Notes: generated by a model from the letters alone, not told the origin. 64,000 nucleotides of DNA from Laspinema sp. D2d (GCF_025370755.1 NZ_JAMXFC010000012.1:1-64000), one strand, 5' to 3'; positions 25,778 through 34,992 are shown, counted from the first letter of the stretch. Program-made: numbers and translations.

Positions 25778-26425
25778 TTACAAATTATATAAATTTTTAA
25801 ACCAATTAATAAATACAGTAGACCGGGGATGGGTGGGATTAAGAATTCGCTCCATAATGGCATTATGTAATTGTCGTCCGGGGGGATGTTGCCAAGCCAA
25901 CCAGGTATAAATATTAGCCTTATCAATATGAGACTCAATCAATGGAGCACCTTTTGTTTTAGCTTGTTGGACCACCGATTGAGCATACTCCCATAAGAAT
26001 TCACTCTCCTCGGGAATCAAATAGGATAAAAACGTTTCTAACATCCCTTGCATTTTGTTATCCGGCATAATCCAAACCCCCAACTTTTTATCATCGGGTA
26101 GGGGATGAATTAATCCAGATTCTGGAAGTTCATCAGGTAGATCCGGGATAATTTCCAGACAATTTGTGCGGATACTCTGCCACCGTCCTGCTGGATTATC
26201 ATCGGCATCGACCATGATGCCTAAAGCCTCCAAACCAGAACTTTTCAATGCCGTGGAAATTTCGTCTTTATTAATTAATTGTTGCCACCCATCGTAAGCT
26301 TCAATCTGAACAATTGGATTTCTAGTCGTCCCCCAATCGATGCCATTAGCTTCGATGAGGTAAGGAATCACCCGTTTATCTTGCTCTCCTTCAACCAGCA
26401 GCAGATTTTTGTGAATCGTTGCCAT
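25778..26425 (-). CDS. TOPRIM-like DUF3226 protein, partner of the adjacent ATPase
   Basis: The 215-residue protein starts HKNLLLVEGEQDKRVIPYLI, with the TOPRIM-type glutamate (Glu12 or Glu14), and has LGIMVDADDNPAGRW (Asp73/Asp75) as the DxD metal motif. A helical C-terminal part follows (TWLAWQHPPGRQLHNAI). TOPRIM folds cut or nick nucleic acid in OLD-type nucleases, while DUF3226 proteins are usually uncharacterised. The ATG lies 2 bases after the stop of the AAA ATPase gene, so they are translated as a pair. Catalysis and target are unproven. Confidence 0.8.
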   Translation of the reverse strand: MATIHKNLLLVEGEQDKRVIPYLIEANGIDWGTTRNPIVQIEAYDGWQQLINKDEISTALKSSGLEALGIMVDADDNPAGRWQSIRTNCLEIIPDLPDELPESGLIHPLPDDKKLGVWIMPDNKMQGMLETFLSYLIPEESEFLWEYAQSVVQQAKTKGAPLIESHIDKANIYTWLAWQHPPGRQLHNAIMERILNPTHPRSTVFINWFKNLYNL

Positions 26426-26427
26426 AC

Positions 26428-27591
26428 CTAACGAACCTCAAATCCTCGTTCTGCTGCCACTACAATTTCCCGGTCTGTAAAGACTACACTGGTGTTTTTA
26501 CCTCGTTCTATGCGGTGAATCCTAATTCCATTTTCATCGGCTGATTTCTGATTAGCAATCGTGGCAAGACTCATCCAACAATCACTATTATGGGTGGTGG
26601 CGAAAACCTGCACATTCAATCGAATAGCGGTTTTCCAAATCATTTCCCACATTTTAGAAAGCGCAGTAAAGTGAAGTCCTGTATCGATTTCATCAATTAA
26701 TAAAACACCTCCTTCTGCACAGATAGTTGCTAAGGCAATTCCTAAAATCCGCCAGATACCATCTCCCATACTCCCAATCGGTATCCGGCGATCGCTATCC
26801 GAAAGACGCACCACAAATCCCCCCCGTGAGTCTGAGTTTCTATTAATTCGAGACCTCACTGATGCAATGCGCTCAATTCGCGGTTCAACAATTTGGAGGG
26901 CTTCCTGTACCAGTTTTTCTTCAGGATTTAATACAATTTTTTCAAATAAATCAATCATCTTTTCTTTGGTTAAAGATGATGAGTTTACAAATTGGATTCG
27001 GCTTTTTGGGGGTCCTGAATCACTCAGTCTGCTGGTCTCATAGTGAATAGAATTAACAGGAAGCCCCCCAGAAAATAATAAACTAATTTTGCGTTGTTCC
27101 CTTTCTTCTCCCCGATGCCATTTAAGTTGAAACTCTAGTTCATTCCCCTCATCGATTAATAACGCCAACTTATCTAATAACGCCAAATCATCAAGAGGAT
27201 ACCCTTGATAGCCACCAGGAGGTTCAGGCTCCCTTGGGCCATTTTTGAATTGAACTAATCCTGACAAGGTTTCCGTACTATCTTCCGTAGTTCCAGAAAT
27301 TGAAAAAACCTGATTGGGTTCAATTTCATGTCCATAAAATAGATGGCGAATTTCAAAAACCCGTTCTCGCTGATTCAAGCCACCCTCTTCCCCTTCTAAA
27401 TATTCCCCTCTTCTGTTCATCACTTTCATCAGGGTCTCGACTGTCCCGCGAGAGCAGAGCGCTTCAACCGCTTCTAGGATAGAGGTTTTACCGCTGTTAT
27501 TTTCCCCAACTAATAAATTGATTCTACCCAGGTTTTCTAGTTTAAAGGATTGGAATCCTCTAAAATTTTCAATGGCTATGGTTTTAAACAT
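26428..27591 (-). CDS. OLD-like AAA ATPase (SMC/ABC-type)
   Basis: The 387-residue protein has FKTIAIENFRGFQSFKLENL, then Walker A LLVGENNSGKTS (about 27-38), the signature region GSMGDGIWRILGIAL, Walker B GGVLLIDEIDTGLH and the His-switch FATTHNSDCW. This is the ATP-binding module of OLD, RecF and SMC-like proteins. OLD ATPases are fused or paired with TOPRIM nucleases; here the TOPRIM-like partner is the next gene, making a two-gene module. Similar ATPase/TOPRIM pairs (for example PARIS) act in phage defence, but the partner here is a different TOPRIM family. It is expected in the cytoplasm. Confidence 0.88.
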   Translation of the reverse strand: MFKTIAIENFRGFQSFKLENLGRINLLVGENNSGKTSILEAVEALCSRGTVETLMKVMNRRGEYLEGEEGGLNQRERVFEIRHLFYGHEIEPNQVFSISGTTEDSTETLSGLVQFKNGPREPEPPGGYQGYPLDDLALLDKLALLIDEGNELEFQLKWHRGEEREQRKISLLFSGGLPVNSIHYETSRLSDSGPPKSRIQFVNSSSLTKEKMIDLFEKIVLNPEEKLVQEALQIVEPRIERIASVRSRINRNSDSRGGFVVRLSDSDRRIPIGSMGDGIWRILGIALATICAEGGVLLIDEIDTGLHFTALSKMWEMIWKTAIRLNVQVFATTHNSDCWMSLATIANQKSADENGIRIHRIERGKNTSVVFTDREIVVAAERGFEVR

Positions 27592-27689
27592 AAATTATAG
27601 ACAAGGGTCATTTGTCATTTGTTAGTCAAGAAAGCTAGTTTGTATTACTGTTGTTGGAACGACGCTCTCTCATCTCTTGCGTTAATCGT

Positions 27690-27905
27690 TTATGAATCGG
27701 TTAAATTGATTTTTGCTTTCAAAATAGCGGTGATTTCACGTTCAGGATTGGCTAAATCGAAAGGATGAGGGTAGCGAACTGTTTCCGAACTACGCCGACT
27801 GATTAACACTTGTAATGCTTCGCGGAATGCCTTTTCTTCATTTCGATGCTGAGACAGGTATTGTTTGAGTTCAGCATTGGTCATTTGATGCAAATTTTCA
27901 CTCAT
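27690..27905 (-). CDS. DUF6887-like small protein, 71 aa
   Basis: The product begins MSENLHQMTNAELKQYLSQH, then RNEEKAFREALQVLISRR. The pattern 'MT-ELK-YL-HR--E-AF--AL' is that of a small cyanobacterial family (DUF6887-type) of unknown role, often in small gene pairs. The ATG at 27905 is preferred; an upstream TTG at 27932 would add 9 residues. It lies just before the ATPase/TOPRIM pair on the same strand, 98 bases from it, and could be part of that module. Confidence 0.6.
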   Translation of the reverse strand: MSENLHQMTNAELKQYLSQHRNEEKAFREALQVLISRRSSETVRYPHPFDLANPEREITAILKAKINLTDS

Positions 27906-28011
27906 AGAACAAGCTACCAAATCTTCGGTCAATCTACCGCTATCACTGGACTAAAAAAGGCGCGCTATGGTCGGACCATAACACACCTTAAATTCTACAA
28001 GCAATGGAGGG

Positions 28012-28950
28012 TTATTTGGCGGCGACTTCTACGGGAGGTAGGGAGACTTGAGAGAGGGTAGTTGCTGGAATTGGCTCGATCGCCTCCTCGGTTTCTGCTG
28101 CTTCTAAAGGAGAGGCAATCCACCATAACACCACCGCCGGAACCACTCCCAGAACCATGCTGAGTAAGGTGGGGATAACGAAGCGTGAATCTAATGCAAC
28201 TAAGGTGATCACGGCACCAAAGGCAAAGTTAACAATGTAGGTGATTAATGGTAATCCTAATTGTGAACGGGATAATCTAATCGGTGCTTTCCCCCAAAAG
28301 AAGGCGGCAACACTCATGAAGATTGCGCCGGTTCCCATCCATCCGCTGAGGTTGCGGTAAGGCATTCCGAAAAAGGCTCCTTCTTCTTGGAATTGCCAGA
28401 AGGGGAAGGCGGTTTGACTCATGGCGGGGTCGAGTACGAAGTCCCAGGCGGTAAGCAGGAGTGCACCCAGTGCGATCGCCCCAATCTGTCTAACCCACGT
28501 TGGTAGTTGAATCGATTCTAATCCCGCACGGGCTAAAACATAGCAGACGAGTCCCATATAAAACCAGGACAGAGGAATCGTAAACGGCACTAATCCGGCA
28601 ATTTTATAGCCTAAGCCACTCAAATATTGATAGTGTCCGAAGGGGAAGCCGGTACTGGTCCCCAGCAGTTCACTCCCGAGGGAGAGAACCACTGCCGGGA
28701 CCATAAAGGTTAACCACAATCGCGTTCCTAGTTCTCTATAGGCATAAAGGGCGACTGCGGCAGCCCCTAAGATGATATAGGAGACTCCCCCTCCAGCCAT
28801 GCTCCATTGAAATACTTTCTGGCCGAATTCGGACAGGTTGATGATGAATTCTGGATTGGGTAATACCAGCAGCAGTCCGGCAAGTCCAAAGGCCATTGAT
28901 ACGGTATGGCTAATCAGGCACAGACGTTCAGCAGTTACAAGTTGCTTCAT
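28012..28950 (-). CDS. cruF: Carotenoid 1',2'-hydratase CruF
   Basis: The 312-residue membrane protein contains about 8 hydrophobic segments with family-characteristic sequence: LLGTSTGFPFGHYQYLSGLG, VPFTIPLSWFYMG, LTAWDFVLDPAM and GMPYRNLSGWMGTG. These match the CruF (DUF422) family, which adds water across the psi-end of gamma-carotene in myxol synthesis in the cyanobacterial membrane. The C-terminal 20 residues are soluble. The myxol glycosyltransferase-like gene lies downstream. The gene is probably first of a minus-strand group, since the region upstream is divergent. Confidence 0.9.
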   Translation of the reverse strand: MKQLVTAERLCLISHTVSMAFGLAGLLLVLPNPEFIINLSEFGQKVFQWSMAGGGVSYIILGAAAVALYAYRELGTRLWLTFMVPAVVLSLGSELLGTSTGFPFGHYQYLSGLGYKIAGLVPFTIPLSWFYMGLVCYVLARAGLESIQLPTWVRQIGAIALGALLLTAWDFVLDPAMSQTAFPFWQFQEEGAFFGMPYRNLSGWMGTGAIFMSVAAFFWGKAPIRLSRSQLGLPLITYIVNFAFGAVITLVALDSRFVIPTLLSMVLGVVPAVVLWWIASPLEAAETEEAIEPIPATTLSQVSLPPVEVAAK

Positions 28951-29356
28951 GGGAATCTAAAATATTCTGATATTCAGAAAACGCTTCATATTAGTTTACA
29001 AATGTTTAGGAAAAATAGGGTTATGACATTTCCAAGGGATCAGGTCCGGTAGGGGGCAGATTTCTAGCAAACGGGTTGCTTCATCCTAAATATAGGACAA
29101 GTCCAGAGAAAAAACGCTAAATGTAGAGAAATTGAGTAAAATTGATCCCTTGTCTGGAAATCATTACGGTTTTTGTGGGGAAGGGTGGGGCGTCGGTGGC
29201 GGATCCGGAATTAAGCCGATCGCCAGGGAAATATCCGTGGTAAACATTTTTTAGCTTACTTCAGCATGGGATTGCCCGGAATGGACCGGCTGCCTGGTTG
29301 AGGTGGAGTCAGCTACCTGCGCGATTTTTGTACATTTTGAGAACAGGGGGAAACTT
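28951..29356. other. Intergenic region between divergent genes
   Basis: Four hundred bases hold the promoters of cruF (minus) and the CofE-like gene (plus). No consensus promoter, terminator or RNA gene was recognised. Confidence 0.4.
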
Positions 29357-30550
29357 GTGGCGATCGCAACCACCATCGGAATCACACTCGGCGCGGCAGC
29401 ATTGGTCCTGGGAACCGCTGCGGCTGCCATCGAATACCAATACCGCAGAAGACCGGGAAATCAACTGGATTTGACCCCGGGAGAATGGCGCGAGGAAGTG
29501 TTATCTCCTGAACGGCATCAACTCATTGGGGAAATGGAACTGATCAACCGCACCTCCACCCTAGAAATTATGGTGCCGGAAGTCCATACGGAGGTTAAAC
29601 TTCTCTCAGGCAGTAGCTTAGAAGGAATCACCACCCGGACAGAAGTGATTCCCATGCACCCGGATGAAAAATCCCGGGATGATAACTATTGGTTTGGCTA
29701 TATTGTCAAAATTGGCAAAAAAACTCGCATGAAAGTGGCGGTTGATATTCAGGGACCGAATCTCGATCGCCTAAAAGCGGCCTGGATTGCCGTCACTTAT
29801 GTGACTTATGGACCCGAGGGCCGGATTCCCAAAACCCGCCATGTCGTGGTGCCTTTCAAATATCCCGACCCCTCGGAATCTACCAATTGGCGCAAAATTC
29901 CTGAAGCCAATTCGGAAATTTTACCGATTAAAACCCATTTATTGACCAACTTGGATGATCCCGTTGATATCGTTAAGCGGTATGTGATGCCTCATGCTCA
30001 ACCGGGGGATATCGTAACCATTGGGGAAACCCCCGTGGCGATTATGCAGGACCGCTGGCATCATCCGAGTACCGTTAAGCCCGGATTTGTGGCAAAACGC
30101 CTCTGTTATTTCTTCCTGCCGACCTCTAGTTTAGCCACCGCCTGCGGATTGCAGACCTTGGTGGATATCGAGGGACCTGTACGGGTCGCCTTGGCCTTTT
30201 TCATTGGGGCGATCGCCAAAGTCTTTGGGAAACCTGGGGTCTTTTACCAATTAGCCGGAGAACAAGCCAGGTTGATTGATGACGTCACCGGGACCTTGCC
30301 TCCCTACGATCAATTTATTGTCCTCGGTCCCGATAATCCCCAGCAAGTCGTCGATACCATCAAACAACAGACGGGATTATCTGCTGCTATCGTAGACGTG
30401 AACGATTTAAAAGCGGTTAAGATATTAGCAGCCTCCTCCGAGCTTTCTACTGATATCCTAGAGCAATCCTTACGGAGCAATCCTGCCGGGAATGCCGACG
30501 AACAAACCCCTGTGGTGTTGATTCGTCCAGGCCGGAAATCTCAATCCTAA
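29357..30550 (+). CDS. F420-0:gamma-glutamyl ligase (CofE)-like protein
   Basis: The 397-residue protein has a short hydrophobic N-terminus (ITLGAAALVLGTAAAAIEY), a beta-rich region, then the CofE-like core with LPIKTHLLTNLDDPVDIVKR, PGDIVTIGETPVAIMQDRW and YDQFIVLGPDNPQQVVDTI. CofE adds glutamate to coenzyme F420, which most cyanobacteria are not known to make, so the cyanobacterial version may ligate another substrate. The GTG at 29357 is preferred because AGGGGG lies 6 bases upstream; another GTG at 29303 would extend it by 18 residues. It precedes a GNAT gene by 177 bases. Confidence 0.82.
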   Translation: MAIATTIGITLGAAALVLGTAAAAIEYQYRRRPGNQLDLTPGEWREEVLSPERHQLIGEMELINRTSTLEIMVPEVHTEVKLLSGSSLEGITTRTEVIPMHPDEKSRDDNYWFGYIVKIGKKTRMKVAVDIQGPNLDRLKAAWIAVTYVTYGPEGRIPKTRHVVVPFKYPDPSESTNWRKIPEANSEILPIKTHLLTNLDDPVDIVKRYVMPHAQPGDIVTIGETPVAIMQDRWHHPSTVKPGFVAKRLCYFFLPTSSLATACGLQTLVDIEGPVRVALAFFIGAIAKVFGKPGVFYQLAGEQARLIDDVTGTLPPYDQFIVLGPDNPQQVVDTIKQQTGLSAAIVDVNDLKAVKILAASSELSTDILEQSLRSNPAGNADEQTPVVLIRPGRKSQS

Positions 30551-30727
30551 AACAGCGATAGATGATTACGGAGGAAGGAACAGCGCCGATCTTCTGCCTT
30601 CCTCCGTCAGGGGGGCGATCGGGCAGGGTGAACGATAGCCACCTGTGCTGTTCCACGAGGGTTGCAAAGCCTAAAAAGCTGTTTGCACGGTGCTGTCAAG
30701 CTATGTTGAATAAACAGTCCCTCCAAA

Positions 30728-31978
30728 ATGACCTCACACCTGCCCCAAAATCAAACTCTGACGATCCGCCCCCTGCAATACCGCGACCTGGAAACGGTGG
30801 CGGAACTTGCCAATGCAACTGAAATTGAGGCGGGCAGTCCCAGCAGTTCTATAGACAATGGGTCCCTGGATATTGGGACTCAAATTGATACGGTTCGCCG
30901 CTGGTATTGGCCCCTGAAGTTGCTGAGTGTGTTTCCCAATCCACTCCAAAATCGGTTGTGCGTTCGGGTCGCCCAAGACGATCGCAAAATTCGTGGTGCC
31001 ATTCAGATTTCTCCGTTTAACCATACCCGCAGCACTTGGCGCGTAGATCGGGTAGTCGTTCCCCCCAGTTCGGAAAAATTGGGGATTGGGTCCCAACTGA
31101 TCCGCCATTGCTTAGAGTCTATCTGGGAAGCGCGGATGTGGCTGCTAGAAGTGGATGTCAATGAAAAAGATGAACTAGCGCTGTATCGGCATAATGGGTT
31201 TCAGCCGTTGGCGCAGATGACCTATTGGGCGATCGCCCCGGAATTGTTGGAACAGTTGGCCCAACGGGAACCGGATTTACCCAATTTGATGCCGGTGAGT
31301 AATGCCGATGCTCAACTGCTGTATCAATTGGATACTGCTGCGATGCCGCCTTTAGTGCGTCAAGTGTTTGATCGCCATATCCAAGATTTTCATACCAGTC
31401 TGATGGGTGCGATCGCCCAAGGCATCCGCCAATGGCTGCATAAAACCGAAACCGTGAGTGGGTATGTGTTTGAAACCCAGCGCAAAGCGGCGATCGGCTA
31501 TTTTCAAGTCCGTCTCAGTCGCAATGGGTCTCAACCCCATGTGGCGGAATTAACGGTTCATCCCGCTTACACCTGGTTATATCCCGAACTGCTGGCCCAA
31601 ATGGCCCGGATTGTGCAAGAATTACCGGCCCAATCCCTGCTGTTAGCCTCCGCCGACTATCAACCAGAACGGGAAGAATATTTGCAACAAGTGGGTGCAC
31701 AGCGGATTTCCCACAGCTTGCTCATGTCGCGATCGGTGTGGCACAAGCTGCGCGAATCTAAGCCGGTGTCTTTGGAATTGCAATTATCCGAGGTCCTGCA
31801 AGGGTTACAAGGCACTCGCAAACCCATTCCCAGCCGGATGTCTTGGCTATCCAAGCCCCCCTCTCCCTCCACCAGTTCTGGGAAACAAGAACCCTCCCAA
31901 TCCTCGATGGAGGATATCGGTTCTTTGTTACCGAGTGAGCAATTGGATATGACCTTGGATGATGATACCCTGAGTTAG
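30728..31978 (+). CDS. GNAT-family acetyltransferase, two-part
   Basis: The 416-residue protein opens LTIRPLQYRDLETVAELANA, the GNAT beta1-alpha1 pattern, and has VDRVVVPPSSEKLGIGSQLI as the acetyl-CoA pyrophosphate loop and LALYRHNGF as the beta7 region. A second part (about 180-350) carries another partial GNAT-like sheet (AAIGYFQVRLSRNG, AELTVHPAYTW). The C-terminus is Ser/Pro-rich and low in complexity. It presumably acetylates an unknown amine. It is followed by hairpins and ruvX. Confidence 0.82.
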   Translation: MTSHLPQNQTLTIRPLQYRDLETVAELANATEIEAGSPSSSIDNGSLDIGTQIDTVRRWYWPLKLLSVFPNPLQNRLCVRVAQDDRKIRGAIQISPFNHTRSTWRVDRVVVPPSSEKLGIGSQLIRHCLESIWEARMWLLEVDVNEKDELALYRHNGFQPLAQMTYWAIAPELLEQLAQREPDLPNLMPVSNADAQLLYQLDTAAMPPLVRQVFDRHIQDFHTSLMGAIAQGIRQWLHKTETVSGYVFETQRKAAIGYFQVRLSRNGSQPHVAELTVHPAYTWLYPELLAQMARIVQELPAQSLLLASADYQPEREEYLQQVGAQRISHSLLMSRSVWHKLRESKPVSLELQLSEVLQGLQGTRKPIPSRMSWLSKPPSPSTSSGKQEPSQSSMEDIGSLLPSEQLDMTLDDDTLS

Positions 31979-31985
31979 AGTCTGG

Positions 31986-32059
31986 GTCATTAGTCAGAAT
32001 CTGGCTAATGACTCGACGGCTAACCCTTGAGCATTCATGAGTATGAATGAACGCTCAAG
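31986..32059. terminator. Two hairpins between GNAT gene and ruvX
   Basis: GTCATTAG (31986-31993) pairs with CTAATGAC (32005-32012). A second stem pairs CTTGAGC/ATTCAT with ATGAAT/GCTCAAG (32026-32059), with a three- or four-base bulge. No U-run follows, so these may be weak terminators or RNA-stability elements. Confidence 0.45.
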
Positions 32060-32080
32060 TCTGTCAGGTTTGATGAGGGA

Positions 32081-32545
32081 ATGACACAGAAAATTTCAGC
32101 ACTTGGATTAGATATTGGTCGCAAACGGATTGGCGTCGCCGGTTGCGATGGAACAGGTTTAATTGCCACAGGAATTACCACCATTGAAGGGAAATCTTTT
32201 GCCGATACTCTCAGTCAACTTCAGGCGATTATTGAAGAACGCAGAGTCGAGGTGTTAGTCGTAGGGTTGCCTTATTCAATGGATGGTTCCATCGGCTTTC
32301 AAGCGCGCCAAGTTCAGAAATTCAGCAAACGTCTCTCGGCAGCCCTCAATTTACCCATCGAGTTTGTAGATGAGCGCCTCACTTCCTATTATGCCGAGCA
32401 AATGATGATTGAACAAAATGTTTCTCCCTCTCGTAACAAAGGATTAATTGACCGGAAAGCGGCGGCTTTGATTTTGCAACAATGGTTAGAGGACCGGCGC
32501 AAAACTATTAAGGCTGAAACTGGAGAACCACCCAAAAACAGTTAA
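32081..32545 (+). CDS. ruvX: YqgF-type Holliday junction resolvase RuvX
   Basis: The 154-residue protein starts ALGLDIGRKRIGVAGCDGTG, the YqgF/RuvX RNase H-like first strand with its catalytic Asp. It also has VEVLVVGLPYSMDGSIG and FVDERLTSYYAEQMM, with the DERLTS motif. The family processes Holliday junctions or the 5' end of 16S pre-rRNA (as YqgF). Length is normal (about 140-155). GAGGGA lies directly before the ATG. It is convergent with the HU-like gene 47 bases away. Confidence 0.92.
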   Translation: MTQKISALGLDIGRKRIGVAGCDGTGLIATGITTIEGKSFADTLSQLQAIIEERRVEVLVVGLPYSMDGSIGFQARQVQKFSKRLSAALNLPIEFVDERLTSYYAEQMMIEQNVSPSRNKGLIDRKAAALILQQWLEDRRKTIKAETGEPPKNS

Positions 32546-32592
32546 TCAAGTGGGGCGGTTGGGTCAGATAATTAGCCCGGATAAAATGGGTT

Positions 32593-32850
32593 TTAAAGGT
32601 CTCCGCGATAGGTTGACGCCCAACCGAAGAGTTTTCTTAAGCGTTGAGAAGGGTTGAATTTAAAAACGCTCGTTTCTCCTTCAGGACGAATGTAAAACGT
32701 GCCAAAATTCTTGAGAGAAACACTTTGTCCTTGTTTGAGAGATTCGTAGATTTCAACTAAGGTTGCCTCTAGTATTGCCTCGACAGCATCGGGGTCTTTC
32801 TGGACTCGTTGAGCTATTTTAACAATCAGTTCTTTTTTGTCAATCGACAT
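32593..32850 (-). CDS. HU/IHF-family DNA-binding protein
   Basis: The 85-residue protein has the HU helix region SIDKKELIVKIAQRVQKDP and KQGQSVSLKNFGTFYIR, where the GTF motif opens the DNA-gripping arm. The arm is short (RPEGETSVFKFNPSQRLRK) and the usual Pro at its tip is not obvious, so it may bind DNA less tightly than classical HU. It organises chromosome structure. Convergent with ruvX and divergent from the MFS transporter gene. Confidence 0.88.
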   Translation of the reverse strand: MSIDKKELIVKIAQRVQKDPDAVEAILEATLVEIYESLKQGQSVSLKNFGTFYIRPEGETSVFKFNPSQRLRKLFGWASTYRGDL

Positions 32851-32971
32851 TTTTGTAGATTTAGTTCAGGGGATAATCGGTTAAACTGAAAGAAAAATTA
32901 AAAGATTTATCGGCGATCGCCATCAGGAAATCGTCGATTAAAGCATCCTATCCCCTTTTTTTAACTCCTGT

Positions 32972-34246
32972 ATGAAACGTTTATTTAAGCGTCTGTTGGA
33001 TTGGTTGCCTACACTTCCCCTACAAGTTTGGGTTTTAATTTCCGGTCGGTTGTTGTCGGGAATTGGGAGTGGATTTACGTTGTTTTATGCCCCGATATTT
33101 TTCGTTAATGAGGTCGGATTAACTAAAACTGCCGTGGGGTTTGCTTTAGGCATTGGTTCGATCGCCGGAATTCTGGGGCGGATTATCAGTGGTTCCTGTC
33201 TGGATTCCCCGCATTGGGGCCGCAAACGGACCTTACTAGCAGCCGCGATTATTTCGGCGATCGCCTCTGCGGTATTAGCGGTTGCCAATGGCTTTAACAT
33301 CCTCGTCTTAGGGAATATTCTCATGGGGTTTGGGATTGGCTTATATTGGCCCGCTACTGAGTCCGTGGTGGCGGATTTAACCAGTGGAGGACAACGCCAT
33401 GAAGCCTACGCAATGGCCCGATTGGGAGATAGTTTGGGGTTACAAGTAGGGGTAATTTGGGGCGGTTTTTTGATTTCAGTAACCGGGGAATATCGGTTAC
33501 TGTTTATCATTGATTCTGCTTCATTTGTACTATTTTTCGGATTGATTTGGATGGCGATTACAGAACCTCAGCGCCAGGGGGGTGCTTCTAAACCTCCCTT
33601 GCAAGGATGGATGAGTGCCTTGCGCGATCGCACCTTAATGGTGTATGCCTTGGTGAATATTATTTTTACCACCTATATCGCCCAAATTCAAACCACGTTA
33701 CCGCTATATCTGAGTGATTTTGTGGAATCAGAAGACAGCGGCAGGGGATTTTCTGCTGGAACCATTGGGGGATTATTTACTTGGCATTTAGCCCTTTGTA
33801 TCTTGATGCAATTGCCCGTTTCCCGAGTCTTCAAAGACTTGCGACATTCCAAAGTTTTGGCAATTTCTGGCATTTTATGGGCAGCCGGATTTATCTTTAT
33901 TGGCATTACGGGAACGATTTCAAATTCACCTTTAGTCACCGCCACGATCGCCCTGGGTATTCTGGCGATCGCGATCGTGGTTTACAATCCCGCTGCCTCC
34001 TCTTTAGTGGCAGAAATGGCCCCGGCTTCTCTGCGGGGAGTCTATTTATCTCTGAACTCTCAATGTTGGGCGATCGGTTATTTTATCGGCCCTATTTTAG
34101 GGGGATGGGTGTTAGATTTACCCCGTCCCCTCTCGGATGGATTATGGCCTGGATTAGTCGTCAGTGTGGGGGTTGTGATCTGGATTTTACAAGTTCTTGA
34201 CCGGATGTTGGTTCAGAGAAAACGGCTGAGTGAATCGCAAATTTGA
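32972..34246 (+). CDS. MFS transporter
   Basis: The 424-residue protein has about 12 membrane segments. It contains the MFS loop motif variant GRIISGSCLDSPHWGRKR between segments 2 and 3, and a second-half counterpart near LSRVFKDLRHSK. Its N-terminus is basic (MKRLFKRLLDW). The substrate cannot be told; the sequence resembles the drug and sugar efflux groups of MFS. It stands alone and ends at a 16-bp perfect inverted repeat. Confidence 0.88.
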   Translation: MKRLFKRLLDWLPTLPLQVWVLISGRLLSGIGSGFTLFYAPIFFVNEVGLTKTAVGFALGIGSIAGILGRIISGSCLDSPHWGRKRTLLAAAIISAIASAVLAVANGFNILVLGNILMGFGIGLYWPATESVVADLTSGGQRHEAYAMARLGDSLGLQVGVIWGGFLISVTGEYRLLFIIDSASFVLFFGLIWMAITEPQRQGGASKPPLQGWMSALRDRTLMVYALVNIIFTTYIAQIQTTLPLYLSDFVESEDSGRGFSAGTIGGLFTWHLALCILMQLPVSRVFKDLRHSKVLAISGILWAAGFIFIGITGTISNSPLVTATIALGILAIAIVVYNPAASSLVAEMAPASLRGVYLSLNSQCWAIGYFIGPILGGWVLDLPRPLSDGLWPGLVVSVGVVIWILQVLDRMLVQRKRLSESQI

Positions 34247-34261
34247 TGAATCCGGAAACGC

Positions 34262-34323
34262 CTGAAGGCGTTACTAAAACAAGAAAAATTATCATCTTTA
34301 TTAGTTCTTAGTAACGCCTTCAG
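34262..34323. terminator. Perfect 16-bp inverted repeat, bidirectional terminator-like
   Basis: CTGAAGGCGTTACTAA (34262-34277) is matched exactly by TTAGTAACGCCTTCAG (34308-34323). The loop is about 30 bases and AT-rich. It lies between the convergent MFS and hisIE genes, so it could end both transcripts. Confidence 0.65.
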
Positions 34324-34336
34324 ATGTTATTATTTT

Positions 34337-34987
34337 TTATCGCCGACGTTGTTGCAACTTACGATAAACCTCTCGTAAATCTACATTGTGTTTCGCTAAA
34401 GCAACCATTGAATGGTAGAATAAATCAGCGACTTCCCCGGCGATCGCATCGGCATCATCATCTTTACAAGCCATCACCACTTCGGCCGATTCTTCCCCAA
34501 TCTTCTTGAGAATTTTATTATCCCCACCCGCGATTAATCTAGCCGTATAAGAATCTTCTGAGGGATTGTCCCGGCGATCGCAAATCACCGCAAATACCTG
34601 AGATAGCGTATCTGCCGGAGGCGCAGCAATTTGGCCCTCAACTTGATGAAAACAACTGCGTTCCCCCGTATGGCAGGCAATATCACCCACTTGTTCAATG
34701 CCGATTAATAGACAGTCACTATCGCAGTCATAGCGTAGCGATCGCACCTTTTGGAGATGTCCCGATGTTGCCCCTTTGTGCCACAATTCTTGACGCGATC
34801 GACTCCAATACCAGCATTCCCCAGTCTCCAGGGTTTTTTGCAACGATTCCGCATTCATCCAGGCCATCATCAACACGGTTCCATCCAGATAATCCTGGGC
34901 GATCGCCGGAACTAGACCCTGTTCATTATAGCGAATCCGATCCACCGGAATCGCCGTTTTACTGCTTACCATTTCAGTCTCCGACAT
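34337..34987 (-). CDS. hisIE: Bifunctional phosphoribosyl-AMP cyclohydrolase/phosphoribosyl-ATP pyrophosphohydrolase
   Basis: Residues 1-115 are the HisI part, with [18 protein letters not shown] and the zinc/metal motif [10 protein letters not shown]. Residues 120-216 are the HisE part, with [18 protein letters not shown], the metal-binding helix of the MazG-like fold. The two steps open the imidazole-forming pathway of histidine synthesis in the cytosol. Its length of 216 is normal for fused HisIE. It follows the glycosyltransferase-like gene at a spacing of 5 bases, so the two may be co-transcribed. Confidence 0.95.
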   Translation of the reverse strand: MSETEMVSSKTAIPVDRIRYNEQGLVPAIAQDYLDGTVLMMAWMNAESLQKTLETGECWYWSRSRQELWHKGATSGHLQKVRSLRYDCDSDCLLIGIEQVGDIACHTGERSCFHQVEGQIAAPPADTLSQVFAVICDRRDNPSEDSYTARLIAGGDNKILKKIGEESAEVVMACKDDDADAIAGEVADLFYHSMVALAKHNVDLREVYRKLQQRRR

Positions 34988-34992
34988 AACAG

